Shown piece after piece: positions 1 through 6,863 of a stretch of DNA of 6,863 bases. Where the stretch lies: contig JAKLLJ010000181.1 in assembly GCA_023150215.1 (NCBI GenBank), positions 1-6,863 of the forward strand, given 5' to 3'. A program made the position numbers and the translations under genes. Source of the DNA: Thauera sp. GTDB lineage: Bacteria; Pseudomonadota; Gammaproteobacteria; Burkholderiales; Rhodocyclaceae. The first letter of the stretch is position 1. Every line of letters begins with the position of its first letter. Under the pieces are notes generated by a model, which was given only the letters and a program-made list of their open reading frames with translations, was not told the DNA's origin and searched no databases.

Positions 1-1854
1 GGGCCGGCGCTGTTCTTCTCGCTGCTGATCATCACCGTGTCCTTCCTGCCGGTGTTCGCGCTCGAAGGCCAGGAGGGCCGGCTGTTCTCGCCGCTCGCGT
101 TCACCAAGACCTTCGCCATGGCCGGCGCCGCGCTGCTGTCGGTGACCCTGGTGCCGGTGCTGATGCTGTTCTTCGTGCGCGGGCGCATCCTGCCCGAGGC
201 GAAGAACCCGGTTAACCGGCTGCTGATCTGGCTGTACCGGCCGATCATCCAGGGCGTGCTGCGCTTCAAGGTCCTCACGCTCGTGCTCGCCGTGCTGGCG
301 ATGGCCGCGACCCTCGTCCCCGCGCGCCAGATCGGCTCGGAGTTCATGCCGACTCTGAACGAAGGCACGCTGTTCTACATGCCGGCGGCGCTGCCGGGCA
401 TGTCGGTGACCGAGGCCGGGCGCCTGCTCGCCACCACCAACCGCATCATCAAGACCTTCCCCGAGGTCGAATCCGTCTATGGCAAGGCCGGCCGCGCCAA
501 CACCGCCACCGACCCGGCGCCGCTGGAGATGTTCGAGACCGTCATCAACCTCAAGCCGCAGGACGAGTGGCGGCCGGGCATGACCACCGACAAGCTGATC
601 GCCGAGATGGATGCCGCGCTCAAGTTCCCCGGCCTGGCCAACTCGTGGACCATGCCGATCAAGGCGCGCATCGACATGTTGAGCACCGGCATTCGCACCC
701 CGGTGGGGGTGAAGGTCTTCGGCAAGGACCTGGAGACGCTGGAGAAGGTGGCGCAGGCGGTGGAAGGGGCGGTGCGCAAGGTGCCGGGTGCGAGCAGCGC
801 CTACGCCGAGCGCGTGGCGGGCGGCTACTACGTGGACATCGTGCCGCGCCGCGACCAGCTCGCGCGCTACGGGCTCACCATCGACAGCGTGCAGGACGTG
901 ATCGCCACCGGGCTCGGCGGCGAGATGGTGACGACCACGGTCGAGGGCCTGGAGCGCTACGGCGTGTCGGTGCGCTATGCGCGCGGCCTGCGCGACGACC
1001 CGGCGCGGCTTGCCTCGGACGTCTATGTTCCCACCATGAACGGGCCGATCCCACTTGGCCAGCTCGCCGAGGTGAAGCTGACGCGCGGCGCCCCGGGCAT
1101 CCGCACCGAGAACGCGCTGCTGGCGGCCTACGTGTATGTCGATACCCGCGAGGCCGACCTCGGCGCCTTCGTCAAGCGCGCGCAGCAGGCGGTGGCCGAG
1201 GAAGTCGCATTCCCGCAGGGCTACTACGCCACCTGGAGCGGCCAGTTCGAGAACATGGAGCGCGCCAAGGAGAAGATGAAGATCGTGGTGCCGGTGACGC
1301 TGGCACTCATTTTCGTACTGCTGTACCTCAACTTCCGGCGGCTGACCGAGACGCTGATCGTGATGCTGTCGGTGCCTTTCGCGCTGGTGGGCGGGGTGTG
1401 GCTGATGTGGTGGCTGGGCTACCAGATGAGCGTGGCGGTGGCGGTGGGCTTCATCGCCCTCGCCGGGGTGGCGGCGGAGACGGGCGTGATCATGCTGATC
1501 TACCTCGACCATGCGTGGAAGGCCGTTTGCGAGCGCAGGCAGGCCGAAGGCCGCGAGGCGGGTGTCGCCGATCTCTACGAGGCGATCATGGAAGGCGCGG
1601 TGGAGCGCGTGCGGCCGAAGATGATGACCGTGGTCGCGATCATGGCCGGCCTGTTGCCGATCATGTGGAGCACCGGTACCGGCGCCGAGGTCATGAGCCG
1701 CATCGCCGCGCCGATGGTGGGCGGCATGGTGTCCTCGACGGTACTAACGCTGGCGGTGATTCCGGCGCTGTATGCGCTGGTCAAGCAGTGGGAGTTGCGC
1801 CGCAGCGCCAAGACAGCACCCGCGCAGGCGCTGGTCACGGTGTCGAATTTGTAA
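1..1854 (+). CDS. cusA: CusA/SilA-type Cu(I)/Ag(I) RND efflux pump, C-terminal part
   Basis: This is the inner-membrane, proton-driven pump of a CusCBA-type tripartite system that exports Cu(I)/Ag(I) from periplasm or cytoplasm through the outer membrane. The reading frame is open at base 1, so the gene starts upstream; about 617 residues are visible and roughly 445 N-terminal residues are missing relative to E. coli CusA (1047 aa). Hydrophobic segments are encoded near 1-60, 110-180 and 265-325, then a large periplasmic domain, then the last membrane helices from about 1280 to 1790. The three metal-binding Met of CusA (M573, M623, M672 in E. coli) are matched at nt 379 (YMP), 529 (LEM) and 676 (RIDMLSTGI). 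The channel Met M1009 is matched at nt 1693, and the proton-relay residues E939 and K984 at nt 1477 and 1618. These Met argue for monovalent Cu/Ag rather than the divalent metals of CzcA. It ends at TAA 1852-1854, 94 nt before the next small gene. The family call is secure; Cu versus Ag preference is not. Confidence 0.95.
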   Translation, partial: GPALFFSLLIITVSFLPVFALEGQEGRLFSPLAFTKTFAMAGAALLSVTLVPVLMLFFVRGRILPEAKNPVNRLLIWLYRPIIQGVLRFKVLTLVLAVLAMAATLVPARQIGSEFMPTLNEGTLFYMPAALPGMSVTEAGRLLATTNRIIKTFPEVESVYGKAGRANTATDPAPLEMFETVINLKPQDEWRPGMTTDKLIAEMDAALKFPGLANSWTMPIKARIDMLSTGIRTPVGVKVFGKDLETLEKVAQAVEGAVRKVPGASSAYAERVAGGYYVDIVPRRDQLARYGLTIDSVQDVIATGLGGEMVTTTVEGLERYGVSVRYARGLRDDPARLASDVYVPTMNGPIPLGQLAEVKLTRGAPGIRTENALLAAYVYVDTREADLGAFVKRAQQAVAEEVAFPQGYYATWSGQFENMERAKEKMKIVVPVTLALIFVLLYLNFRRLTETLIVMLSVPFALVGGVWLMWWLGYQMSVAVAVGFIALAGVAAETGVIMLIYLDHAWKAVCERRQAEGREAGVADLYEAIMEGAVERVRPKMMTVVAIMAGLLPIMWSTGTGAEVMSRIAAPMVGGMVSSTVLTLAVIPALYALVKQWELRRSAKTAPAQALVTVSNL

Positions 1855-1935
1855 TGCACCGGTCAGCGGCGCGACAGCATCGGGGGCGTAGCCTGTTTCC
1901 AAGGCCCCGTTCCCGAGGCCGCCGCTGAACGTGAC

Positions 1936-1941
1936 GAGGAG
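1936..1941 (+). promoter_or_regulatory. Ribosome binding site of the 47-aa ORF
   Basis: GAGGAG lies 7 nt before ATG 1949. This near-ideal Shine-Dalgarno and spacing is the main reason for accepting the short ORF that follows as a gene. Confidence 0.7.
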
Positions 1942-1948
1942 CATTGCG

Positions 1949-2092
1949 ATGCTTGCCTGGCTGAAATCCCTCTGGCAATCCTTCAAGAATTGGTGTCGCG
2001 AGAACGAGCGAGCCCACCGGGATGCCCCGCTCTCGCCGTGCTGCTCGAAGCCGCCCGCAGCCGTTCACCGTTCGCCGACCCGCAAGGTATGA
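1949..2092 (+). CDS. Small uncharacterised 47-aa protein in the copper operon
   Basis: I do not recognise a family. The ORF opens with ATG 1949, has a strong GAGGAG ribosome binding site, and stops at TGA 2090-2092, only 4 nt before the DUF2933 gene, so translation is probably coupled. The N-terminal half (MLAWLKSLWQSFKNWC...) has Trp, Leu and Phe spaced among Lys, Ser and Arg as in an amphipathic helix that could lie on a membrane. The C-terminal half is Pro/Ser/Arg-rich and carries a Cys pair (SPCCSKPP, Cys31-Cys32); with Cys16 this gives three Cys in 47 residues. No clear signal peptide or full transmembrane span is seen. The cysteines and the position between an RND pump and a P-type ATPase suggest a role in metal handling, but that is inference. 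It could also be a leader peptide or a decayed ORF. Confidence 0.6.
   Translation: MLAWLKSLWQSFKNWCRENERAHRDAPLSPCCSKPPAAVHRSPTRKV
2084..2087 (+). promoter_or_regulatory. Ribosome binding site of the DUF2933 gene
   Basis: AAGG (within CAAGGT) sits 9 nt before ATG 2097, inside the last codons of the 47-aa ORF. It supports a start at 2097 rather than the earlier in-frame ATG at 2022, which would overlap the upstream ORF by about 70 nt. Confidence 0.6.
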
Positions 2093-2096
2093 AGCC

Positions 2097-2345
2097 ATGA
2101 ACACGAAGCCTGCTCATGATCCTGGACACCCTCGATCTGTCGCCTGGTATCGCTCCCCCGGCGTCATCGCTGGCCTGATGCTGGCGGCGATCGCACTGTT
2201 CTTCCTGCTGCGCGAACACTGGGCGCATGTGTCGGGCAACTGGGTGTATCTGATCCTGTTGCTGTGTCCCCTGATGCACTTGTTTGGCCATGGCGGACAT
2301 CACGGCGGGCACCACAGTAACGACACCGACTCGGAGAAGCGCTGA
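2097..2345 (+). CDS. DUF2933-type small membrane protein with His/Gly-rich tail
   Basis: This 82-aa protein resembles the DUF2933 family, whose members are short and often found near copper or heavy-metal resistance genes; their biochemical function is not established. A first hydrophobic helix covers about residues 22-38 (GVIAGLMLAAIALFFLL), followed by a short REHWAH stretch and a second hydrophobic segment at about 49-62 ending in the family-typical CPLMHLF. The tail, GHGGHHGGHH, has six His in about ten residues, with Cys57, Met60 and His61 just before it. This is a plausible site for Cu/Ag or other soft metals at the membrane surface, but metal binding is inferred. The start at 2097 has an AAGG ribosome binding site and lies 4 nt after the preceding stop; the next gene begins 1 nt after this TGA. 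Confidence 0.8.
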   Translation: MNTKPAHDPGHPRSVAWYRSPGVIAGLMLAAIALFFLLREHWAHVSGNWVYLILLLCPLMHLFGHGGHHGGHHSNDTDSEKR

Positions 2346-2346
2346 G

Positions 2347-2745
2347 ATGCCGATGACAGAGGCGTGCCTAGGCCGTGGCGTCGTCATTGCGGCGCTTTCG
2401 GGCGTCTTGATTTCGAGCGCAGCGGCGCAAGGCTGGAAGATCCCGCAGCCCTCTCCGGGGCTGATGCCCAATCCGGGGCAGGGAAAGGGACTCTACGCAC
2501 AGCACTGTGCCGCTTGCCATGGGACCGACCTCAAGGGCTCGGACAAGGGGCCGCCCATGCTCCATAAGGTCTACGAACCCAGTCATCACGCCGATATCGC
2601 CTTTCAGTTGGCGGTAGCGAACGGTGTGCGCGCCCACCACTGGCAGTTCGGCGACATGGCACCTGTTCCCGGCCTGACGTCGGACGAGGTCGCTCATGTC
2701 ACGGCATTCATCCGTGGTGAACAGCGCAAGGTCGGCATTCGATAA
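2347..2745 (+). CDS. Exported monoheme cytochrome c
   Basis: This 132-aa class I-like c-type cytochrome probably acts in the periplasm as an electron carrier. An N-terminal signal peptide is visible (GRGVVIAALSGVLISSAAA, likely cleaved after Ala27). The heme attachment motif is CAACH at residues 54-58. Met104 in FGDMAPVPGL is the likely distal heme ligand, and the C-terminal LTSDEVAHVTAFIR helix is typical of the fold. Several extra His (His80-His81, His97-His98) lie between the heme motif and Met104. ATG 2347 was chosen because GGAG at 2333-2336 is 10 nt upstream and it leaves a proper signal peptide; the longer in-frame start at 2284 would overlap the DUF2933 gene by 62 nt. ATG 2353 is an alternative. 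It lies 1 nt after the DUF2933 stop and 24 nt before the ATPase. Its electron partner is unknown. Confidence 0.88.
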   Translation: MPMTEACLGRGVVIAALSGVLISSAAAQGWKIPQPSPGLMPNPGQGKGLYAQHCAACHGTDLKGSDKGPPMLHKVYEPSHHADIAFQLAVANGVRAHHWQFGDMAPVPGLTSDEVAHVTAFIRGEQRKVGIR

Positions 2746-2756
2746 CAACAAACGCC

Positions 2757-2762
2757 GGGGAG
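2757..2762 (+). promoter_or_regulatory. Ribosome binding site of the P-type ATPase
   Basis: GGGGAG (continuing AAG) ends 7 nt before ATG 2770. It lies in the 24-nt gap after the cytochrome gene, which is too short to hold an obvious separate promoter or terminator. Confidence 0.6.
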
Positions 2763-2769
2763 AAGCATC

Positions 2770-5118
<2,349 letters not shown>

Positions 5119-5235
5119 TCGACCTCAATCCGCCCGCACGGAAAGCTGGGCAGACGAACTGCGTGACGGGTACTTCGTTCGTTGGGAGGCATGCCGGCGT
5201 CAGCGTGTCGATGTTTGCGCACAAGGAGCTGTCTC

Positions 5236-5322
5236 ATGAAAGCCGAGACGGAAGCCGAGCCCCGTCCAGGGCCTCCGCACTCGGAATGCATTTTCCCTGA
5301 TCGCATAGCCGCCTGGAAATAG
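5236..5322 (+). CDS. Possible 28-aa micropeptide or IS-truncated gene start
   Basis: ATG 5236 follows an AAGGAG Shine-Dalgarno (5223-5228) at 7 nt, as good as any ribosome binding site in the window. The frame runs to TAG 5320-5322 and encodes a hydrophilic peptide beginning MKAETEAEPRPGPP, with one Cys and one His (HSEC) and ending DRIAAWK. I recognise no family. It starts 117 nt after the ATPase stop on the same strand, so it could be a sixth operon gene. Because the ISAs1 transposase begins close by, it may instead be the first codons of a longer gene cut by the insertion, with the last residues belonging to the IS. An in-frame ATG at 5191 has its GGGAGG only 1 nt away and is less likely. 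Confidence 0.35.
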   Translation: MKAETEAEPRPGPPHSECIFPDRIAAWK

Positions 5323-6492
5323 TCGTTCACATTCAACATCTTATGAATTCATCTTGTGGACCCTTCGAAAATCACGTCTACTCTCGTCTTTTGGGCGAAG
5401 AGCGTGAGTGCGACGCAAAGGGGTTCCCTGATGAGCTATCTGGACGAAATCGATGATCCGCGCAAGCCGAGCAATGGCACCTTGCACGACTTCCGGGAGA
5501 TCCTGGTGATCCTGATCGCCGCCGTGCTCTCGGATTGCGACACGGTCGAGGACATCACCTTCTGGGCGCGCACCAAGGAGGCGTGGCTGCGTCGCTTCCT
5601 CGTGCTCAAGAACGGCATCCCGTCCGAGGAGACCTTCCTGCGGATCCTGCGCGCGCTCGATCCGAAGCAGTTCGAAAGCATGTTCCGGCGCTGGGTCGGT
5701 GGCGTGGTCGGTGCGCTCAGCGACGATGCGGGCCTGGCCGGCACGATCGCAATCGATGGCAAGACCGTGCGCGGCTCGGGCACGGGCGGCGAGAGCGCGA
5801 TCCACATGGTCAGCGCCTTCGCCACCGAGCTGGGACTGGTGCTCGGCCAGGAGAAGGTCGCCGCCAAGAGCAACGAGATCACCGCAATTCCCGAACTGCT
5901 CGAGGCGCTCTCGATCAAGGGATTGCTGGTCACGATCGACGCGATGGGCTGCCAGAAAAACATTGCCAAACAGATCGTTGCGAAGAAGGGTGACTACCTG
6001 CTGATGGTCAAGGGCAACCAGCCCAAGTTGCTCGAAGCGATCGAGATCGCCTTCATCGACCAGCACGGCGTCGAGTCGGTCGACCGCAGCGCGCTGGTCG
6101 AACGCGGCCACGGCCGCACCGTCGGGCAGATCGCTTCGGTGCTCTCGGCCAAGGGCATCGTCGATCCGGGCGACTGGCCAAAGTGCGTCACGATCGGGCG
6201 CATCGACTCCATGCGGGTGGTCGGCGACAAGGAGTCCGATCTGGAGCGGCGCTACTACATCAGCTCGCGCGCCCTCACCGCCGAGCAATTGGCTGCCGCG
6301 GTGCGAGCGCATTGGGGCGTCGAGAACCGGCTTCACTGGATCCTCGACGTCAGCTTCAGCGAGGACGCCAGCACGGTCGCCAAGGACAATGCGCCGCAGA
6401 ACCTGTCGATGCTGCGCAAGATCGCGCTCAACATCATCCGCGCTGACAAGACCGACACGCGCAAGAGCAGCCTTCGGCTCAAGCGCAAGGCC
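5323..6492 (+). mobile_element. ISAs1-family insertion sequence, ends not resolved
   Basis: The element is inferred from its transposase. The coordinates are approximate: the left limit is set at the end of the preceding small ORF, although the true end could lie upstream (for example near CAGGG 5267) or up to about 5400. The right limit is set where transposase-like sequence stops. ISAs1-family elements are typically about 1.2-1.4 kb with terminal inverted repeats and 8-10 bp target duplications. Neither repeats nor a duplication could be found here, which fits loss or interruption of the right end. Confidence 0.55.
5417..5423 (+). promoter_or_regulatory. Ribosome binding site of the ISAs1 transposase
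   Basis: AAAGGGG lies 7 nt before ATG 5431. The alternative GTG start at 5356 has no purine-rich site ahead of it, so this motif decides the start. Confidence 0.55.
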
Positions 6493-6495
6493 TGA
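5431..6495 (+). CDS. ISAs1-family DDE transposase, probably missing its C-terminal end
   Basis: This 354-aa protein would cut and join the ends of its insertion sequence. The N-terminus has the family's DPR motif (LDEIDDPRK) and the region associated with DDE_Tnp_1 (HDFREILVILIAAVLSDCD, then FLRIL). The catalytic triad is visible as Asp109 (AIDGKTVRGS), Asp170 (TIDAMGCQKNIA) and Glu298 (HWGVENRLHWILDVSF, followed by the usual SEDAS). ATG 5431 was chosen for its AAAGGGG ribosome binding site; a GTG at 5356 would add 25 residues. From memory of the family, transposases normally continue about 15-20 residues past the basic KRKR-like stretch with a motif resembling AGWDxDY. Here the frame stops right after LRLKRKA at TGA 6493-6495. 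The catalytic core is intact but the tail appears lost, so activity is uncertain. Confidence 0.92.
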   Translation: MSYLDEIDDPRKPSNGTLHDFREILVILIAAVLSDCDTVEDITFWARTKEAWLRRFLVLKNGIPSEETFLRILRALDPKQFESMFRRWVGGVVGALSDDAGLAGTIAIDGKTVRGSGTGGESAIHMVSAFATELGLVLGQEKVAAKSNEITAIPELLEALSIKGLLVTIDAMGCQKNIAKQIVAKKGDYLLMVKGNQPKLLEAIEIAFIDQHGVESVDRSALVERGHGRTVGQIASVLSAKGIVDPGDWPKCVTIGRIDSMRVVGDKESDLERRYYISSRALTAEQLAAAVRAHWGVENRLHWILDVSFSEDASTVAKDNAPQNLSMLRKIALNIIRADKTDTRKSSLRLKRKA

Positions 6496-6521
6496 GTTTG
6501 ACACCACCAAGTAACACGTCC

Positions 6522-6564
6522 CGCCGCAAGGCGCGCAGCACAAGGCGTCCGGCGAGGCACCGGA
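6522..6564. repeat. Two adjacent short hairpins and a CAAGGCG direct repeat between the two transposase genes
   Basis: A perfect 4-bp stem CGCC/GGCG closes a GCAA tetraloop at 6522-6533. A perfect 5-bp stem TCCGG/CCGGA with a 7-nt loop follows at 6548-6564. CAAGGCG occurs twice, at 6527-6533 and 6541-6547. The stretch lies between the converging ends of two transposase genes, so it could limit read-through or be part of an IS end. No T run follows on either strand, so it is not a standard intrinsic terminator. Confidence 0.35.
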
Positions 6565-6594
6565 AACGGCCGTGTATCTATGCGGGAGTCGGGC

Positions 6595-6863
6595 TCAGTC
6601 GAGCCGGAGGATGGCCGGCGGCGGCTTGATCTTCAATGCTTTCAGTCGATTGGCCGCTTCCGCCGAGGGTTCGGTGACTTGCCAGACGGTGCCGTTGGGG
6701 CTGGACAATTGCGCGAGCTGAATGCGCTTGAGGTCGTCGCGCACGTTGCGCCAAGTATCCTGGCAGGCGTGCTCGATCACGCGTTCCAGTAGCAGCGACA
6801 GCACGGTGATCGCGATGTGGGCGTGGATGCGGTGGGGCGCCCAGTGGAACACCGGACGCATGC
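6595..6863 (-). CDS. IS1634-type (IS4-superfamily) transposase, C-terminal fragment at the window edge
   Basis: This reverse-strand frame is open at the right edge and ends at TGA (complement of 6595-6597), showing about 89 C-terminal residues of a transposase that normally has more than 500. The recognisable part is RPVFHWAPHRIHAHIAITVLSLLLER, which in IS1634-type transposases follows the catalytic Glu region. Then come DTWRNVRDDLKRIQLAQL and the GTVWQVTEPS segment and Pro-rich end (PPPAIL) common in this group. The Met nearest the edge (complement of 6859-6861) is most likely internal, because family members continue upstream of RPVFHW. The catalytic triad lies outside the window. The gene converges on the ISAs1 transposase, with about 100 nt between their stops. 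The IS4-superfamily call is firm; the IS1634 subgroup is from memory. Confidence 0.82.
   Translation of the reverse strand, partial: MRPVFHWAPHRIHAHIAITVLSLLLERVIEHACQDTWRNVRDDLKRIQLAQLSSPNGTVWQVTEPSAEAANRLKALKIKPPPAILRLD

Larger units (their letters stand above)
5119..5430. other. Spacer between the ATPase and the transposase, likely containing the left IS end
   Basis: This 312-nt stretch holds a 28-codon ORF (5236-5322) and no other gene I can support. No GC-rich stem followed by a T run is seen after the ATPase stop. A short inverted repeat, ACGAAC (5154-5159) with GTTCGT (5177-5182), and a CAGGG (5267-5271) with CCCTG (5295-5299) pair are present. The palindrome ATGAATTCAT lies at 5343-5352. 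The left terminus of the ISAs1-type element should be here, but I could not match it to a right terminal repeat. From 5323 on the base composition is less GC-rich than the operon. Confidence 0.5.
6491..6863 (-). mobile_element. IS1634-type element, transposase-tail end only
   Basis: This element is represented by the tail of its transposase gene plus its downstream flank. Its terminus is proposed near 6491, where ISAs1 transposase similarity ends and sequence reading (minus strand) GGTGGTGTCAAACTCAGG ends the flank. That boundary is inferred only from the abrupt end of the neighbouring transposase frame. The other end lies outside the window, so the terminal repeat cannot be confirmed. Confidence 0.4.

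Noticed and set aside
1903..1920. Imperfect GGCC-based hairpin after cusA as a terminator
   Set aside because: The stem has a mismatch and no T run follows, so termination between cusA and the small genes is not supported.
567..1928. A 453-codon plus-strand frame inside cusA
   Set aside because: It overlaps the conserved CusA frame and encodes a low-complexity Arg/Gly/Ala-rich product, as expected from a shifted frame of GC-rich DNA.
2022..2096. Earlier in-frame start for the DUF2933 gene
   Set aside because: The added residues are Arg/Pro-rich, do not resemble the family, and overlap the upstream 47-aa ORF; ATG 2097 has its own ribosome binding site.
5154..5182. ACGAAC/GTTCGT inverted repeat after the ATPase as an operator or terminator
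   Set aside because: It is only 6 bp with a 17-nt loop and has no T run; a pair this short is expected by chance.
5343..5352. ATGAATTCAT palindrome as an IS end or operator
   Set aside because: It is a single 10-bp palindrome with no partner copy elsewhere in the window.
5356..5430. GTG 5356 as the transposase start
   Set aside because: There is no Shine-Dalgarno before it, whereas ATG 5431 has AAAGGGG at 7 nt and leaves the family DPR motif near the N-terminus.
5341..6543. A 400-codon minus-strand frame opposite the ISAs1 transposase
   Set aside because: It lies antisense to an intact DDE core and has no recognisable domain; the long open frame follows from GC-rich codon use.

Overview
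This is a GC-rich window (mostly G/C-ending codons) of the kind seen in Beta- or Gammaproteobacteria; the genus cannot be fixed from the sequence. It is the downstream part of a copper/silver resistance locus, followed by insertion-sequence DNA. No tRNA, rRNA or CRISPR array was seen.

Positions 1-5118 hold five same-strand genes that look like one transcription unit. First is the C-terminal ~60% of a CusA/SilA-type RND efflux pump (1-1854), which keeps the three periplasmic metal-binding methionines known from E. coli CusA. After a 94-nt gap come three small genes: a 47-aa Trp/Cys-containing peptide (1949-2092), an 82-aa DUF2933-type membrane protein with a His/Gly-rich tail (2097-2345), and an exported single-heme cytochrome c (2347-2745). 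They are separated by only 4 and 1 nt, and each has its own ribosome binding site. After 24 nt comes a complete P1B-1 Cu+/Ag+-exporting ATPase (2770-5118), whose N-terminus is a His-rich stretch, a YHS domain and a heavy-metal-binding domain rather than classical HMA domains. In functional terms the ATPase moves monovalent metal from cytoplasm to periplasm, the RND pump expels it across the outer membrane, and the small proteins probably act in or at the periplasm. That last role is inferred from context.

Positions 5119-5430 are mostly non-coding but contain a 28-codon ORF with a very good ribosome binding site (5236-5322). It is either a micropeptide or the start of a gene cut by the insertion sequence. 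Positions 5431-6495 encode an ISAs1-family DDE transposase that seems to lack the last residues usual for its family. From 6595 to the window end, on the minus strand, is the C-terminal end of an IS1634-type (IS4-superfamily) transposase. No right terminal repeat of the ISAs1 element is visible, so the second element may have inserted into, or recombined with, the tail of the first. The resistance operon is therefore flanked by a small IS cluster, which fits a mobile or genomic-island setting.
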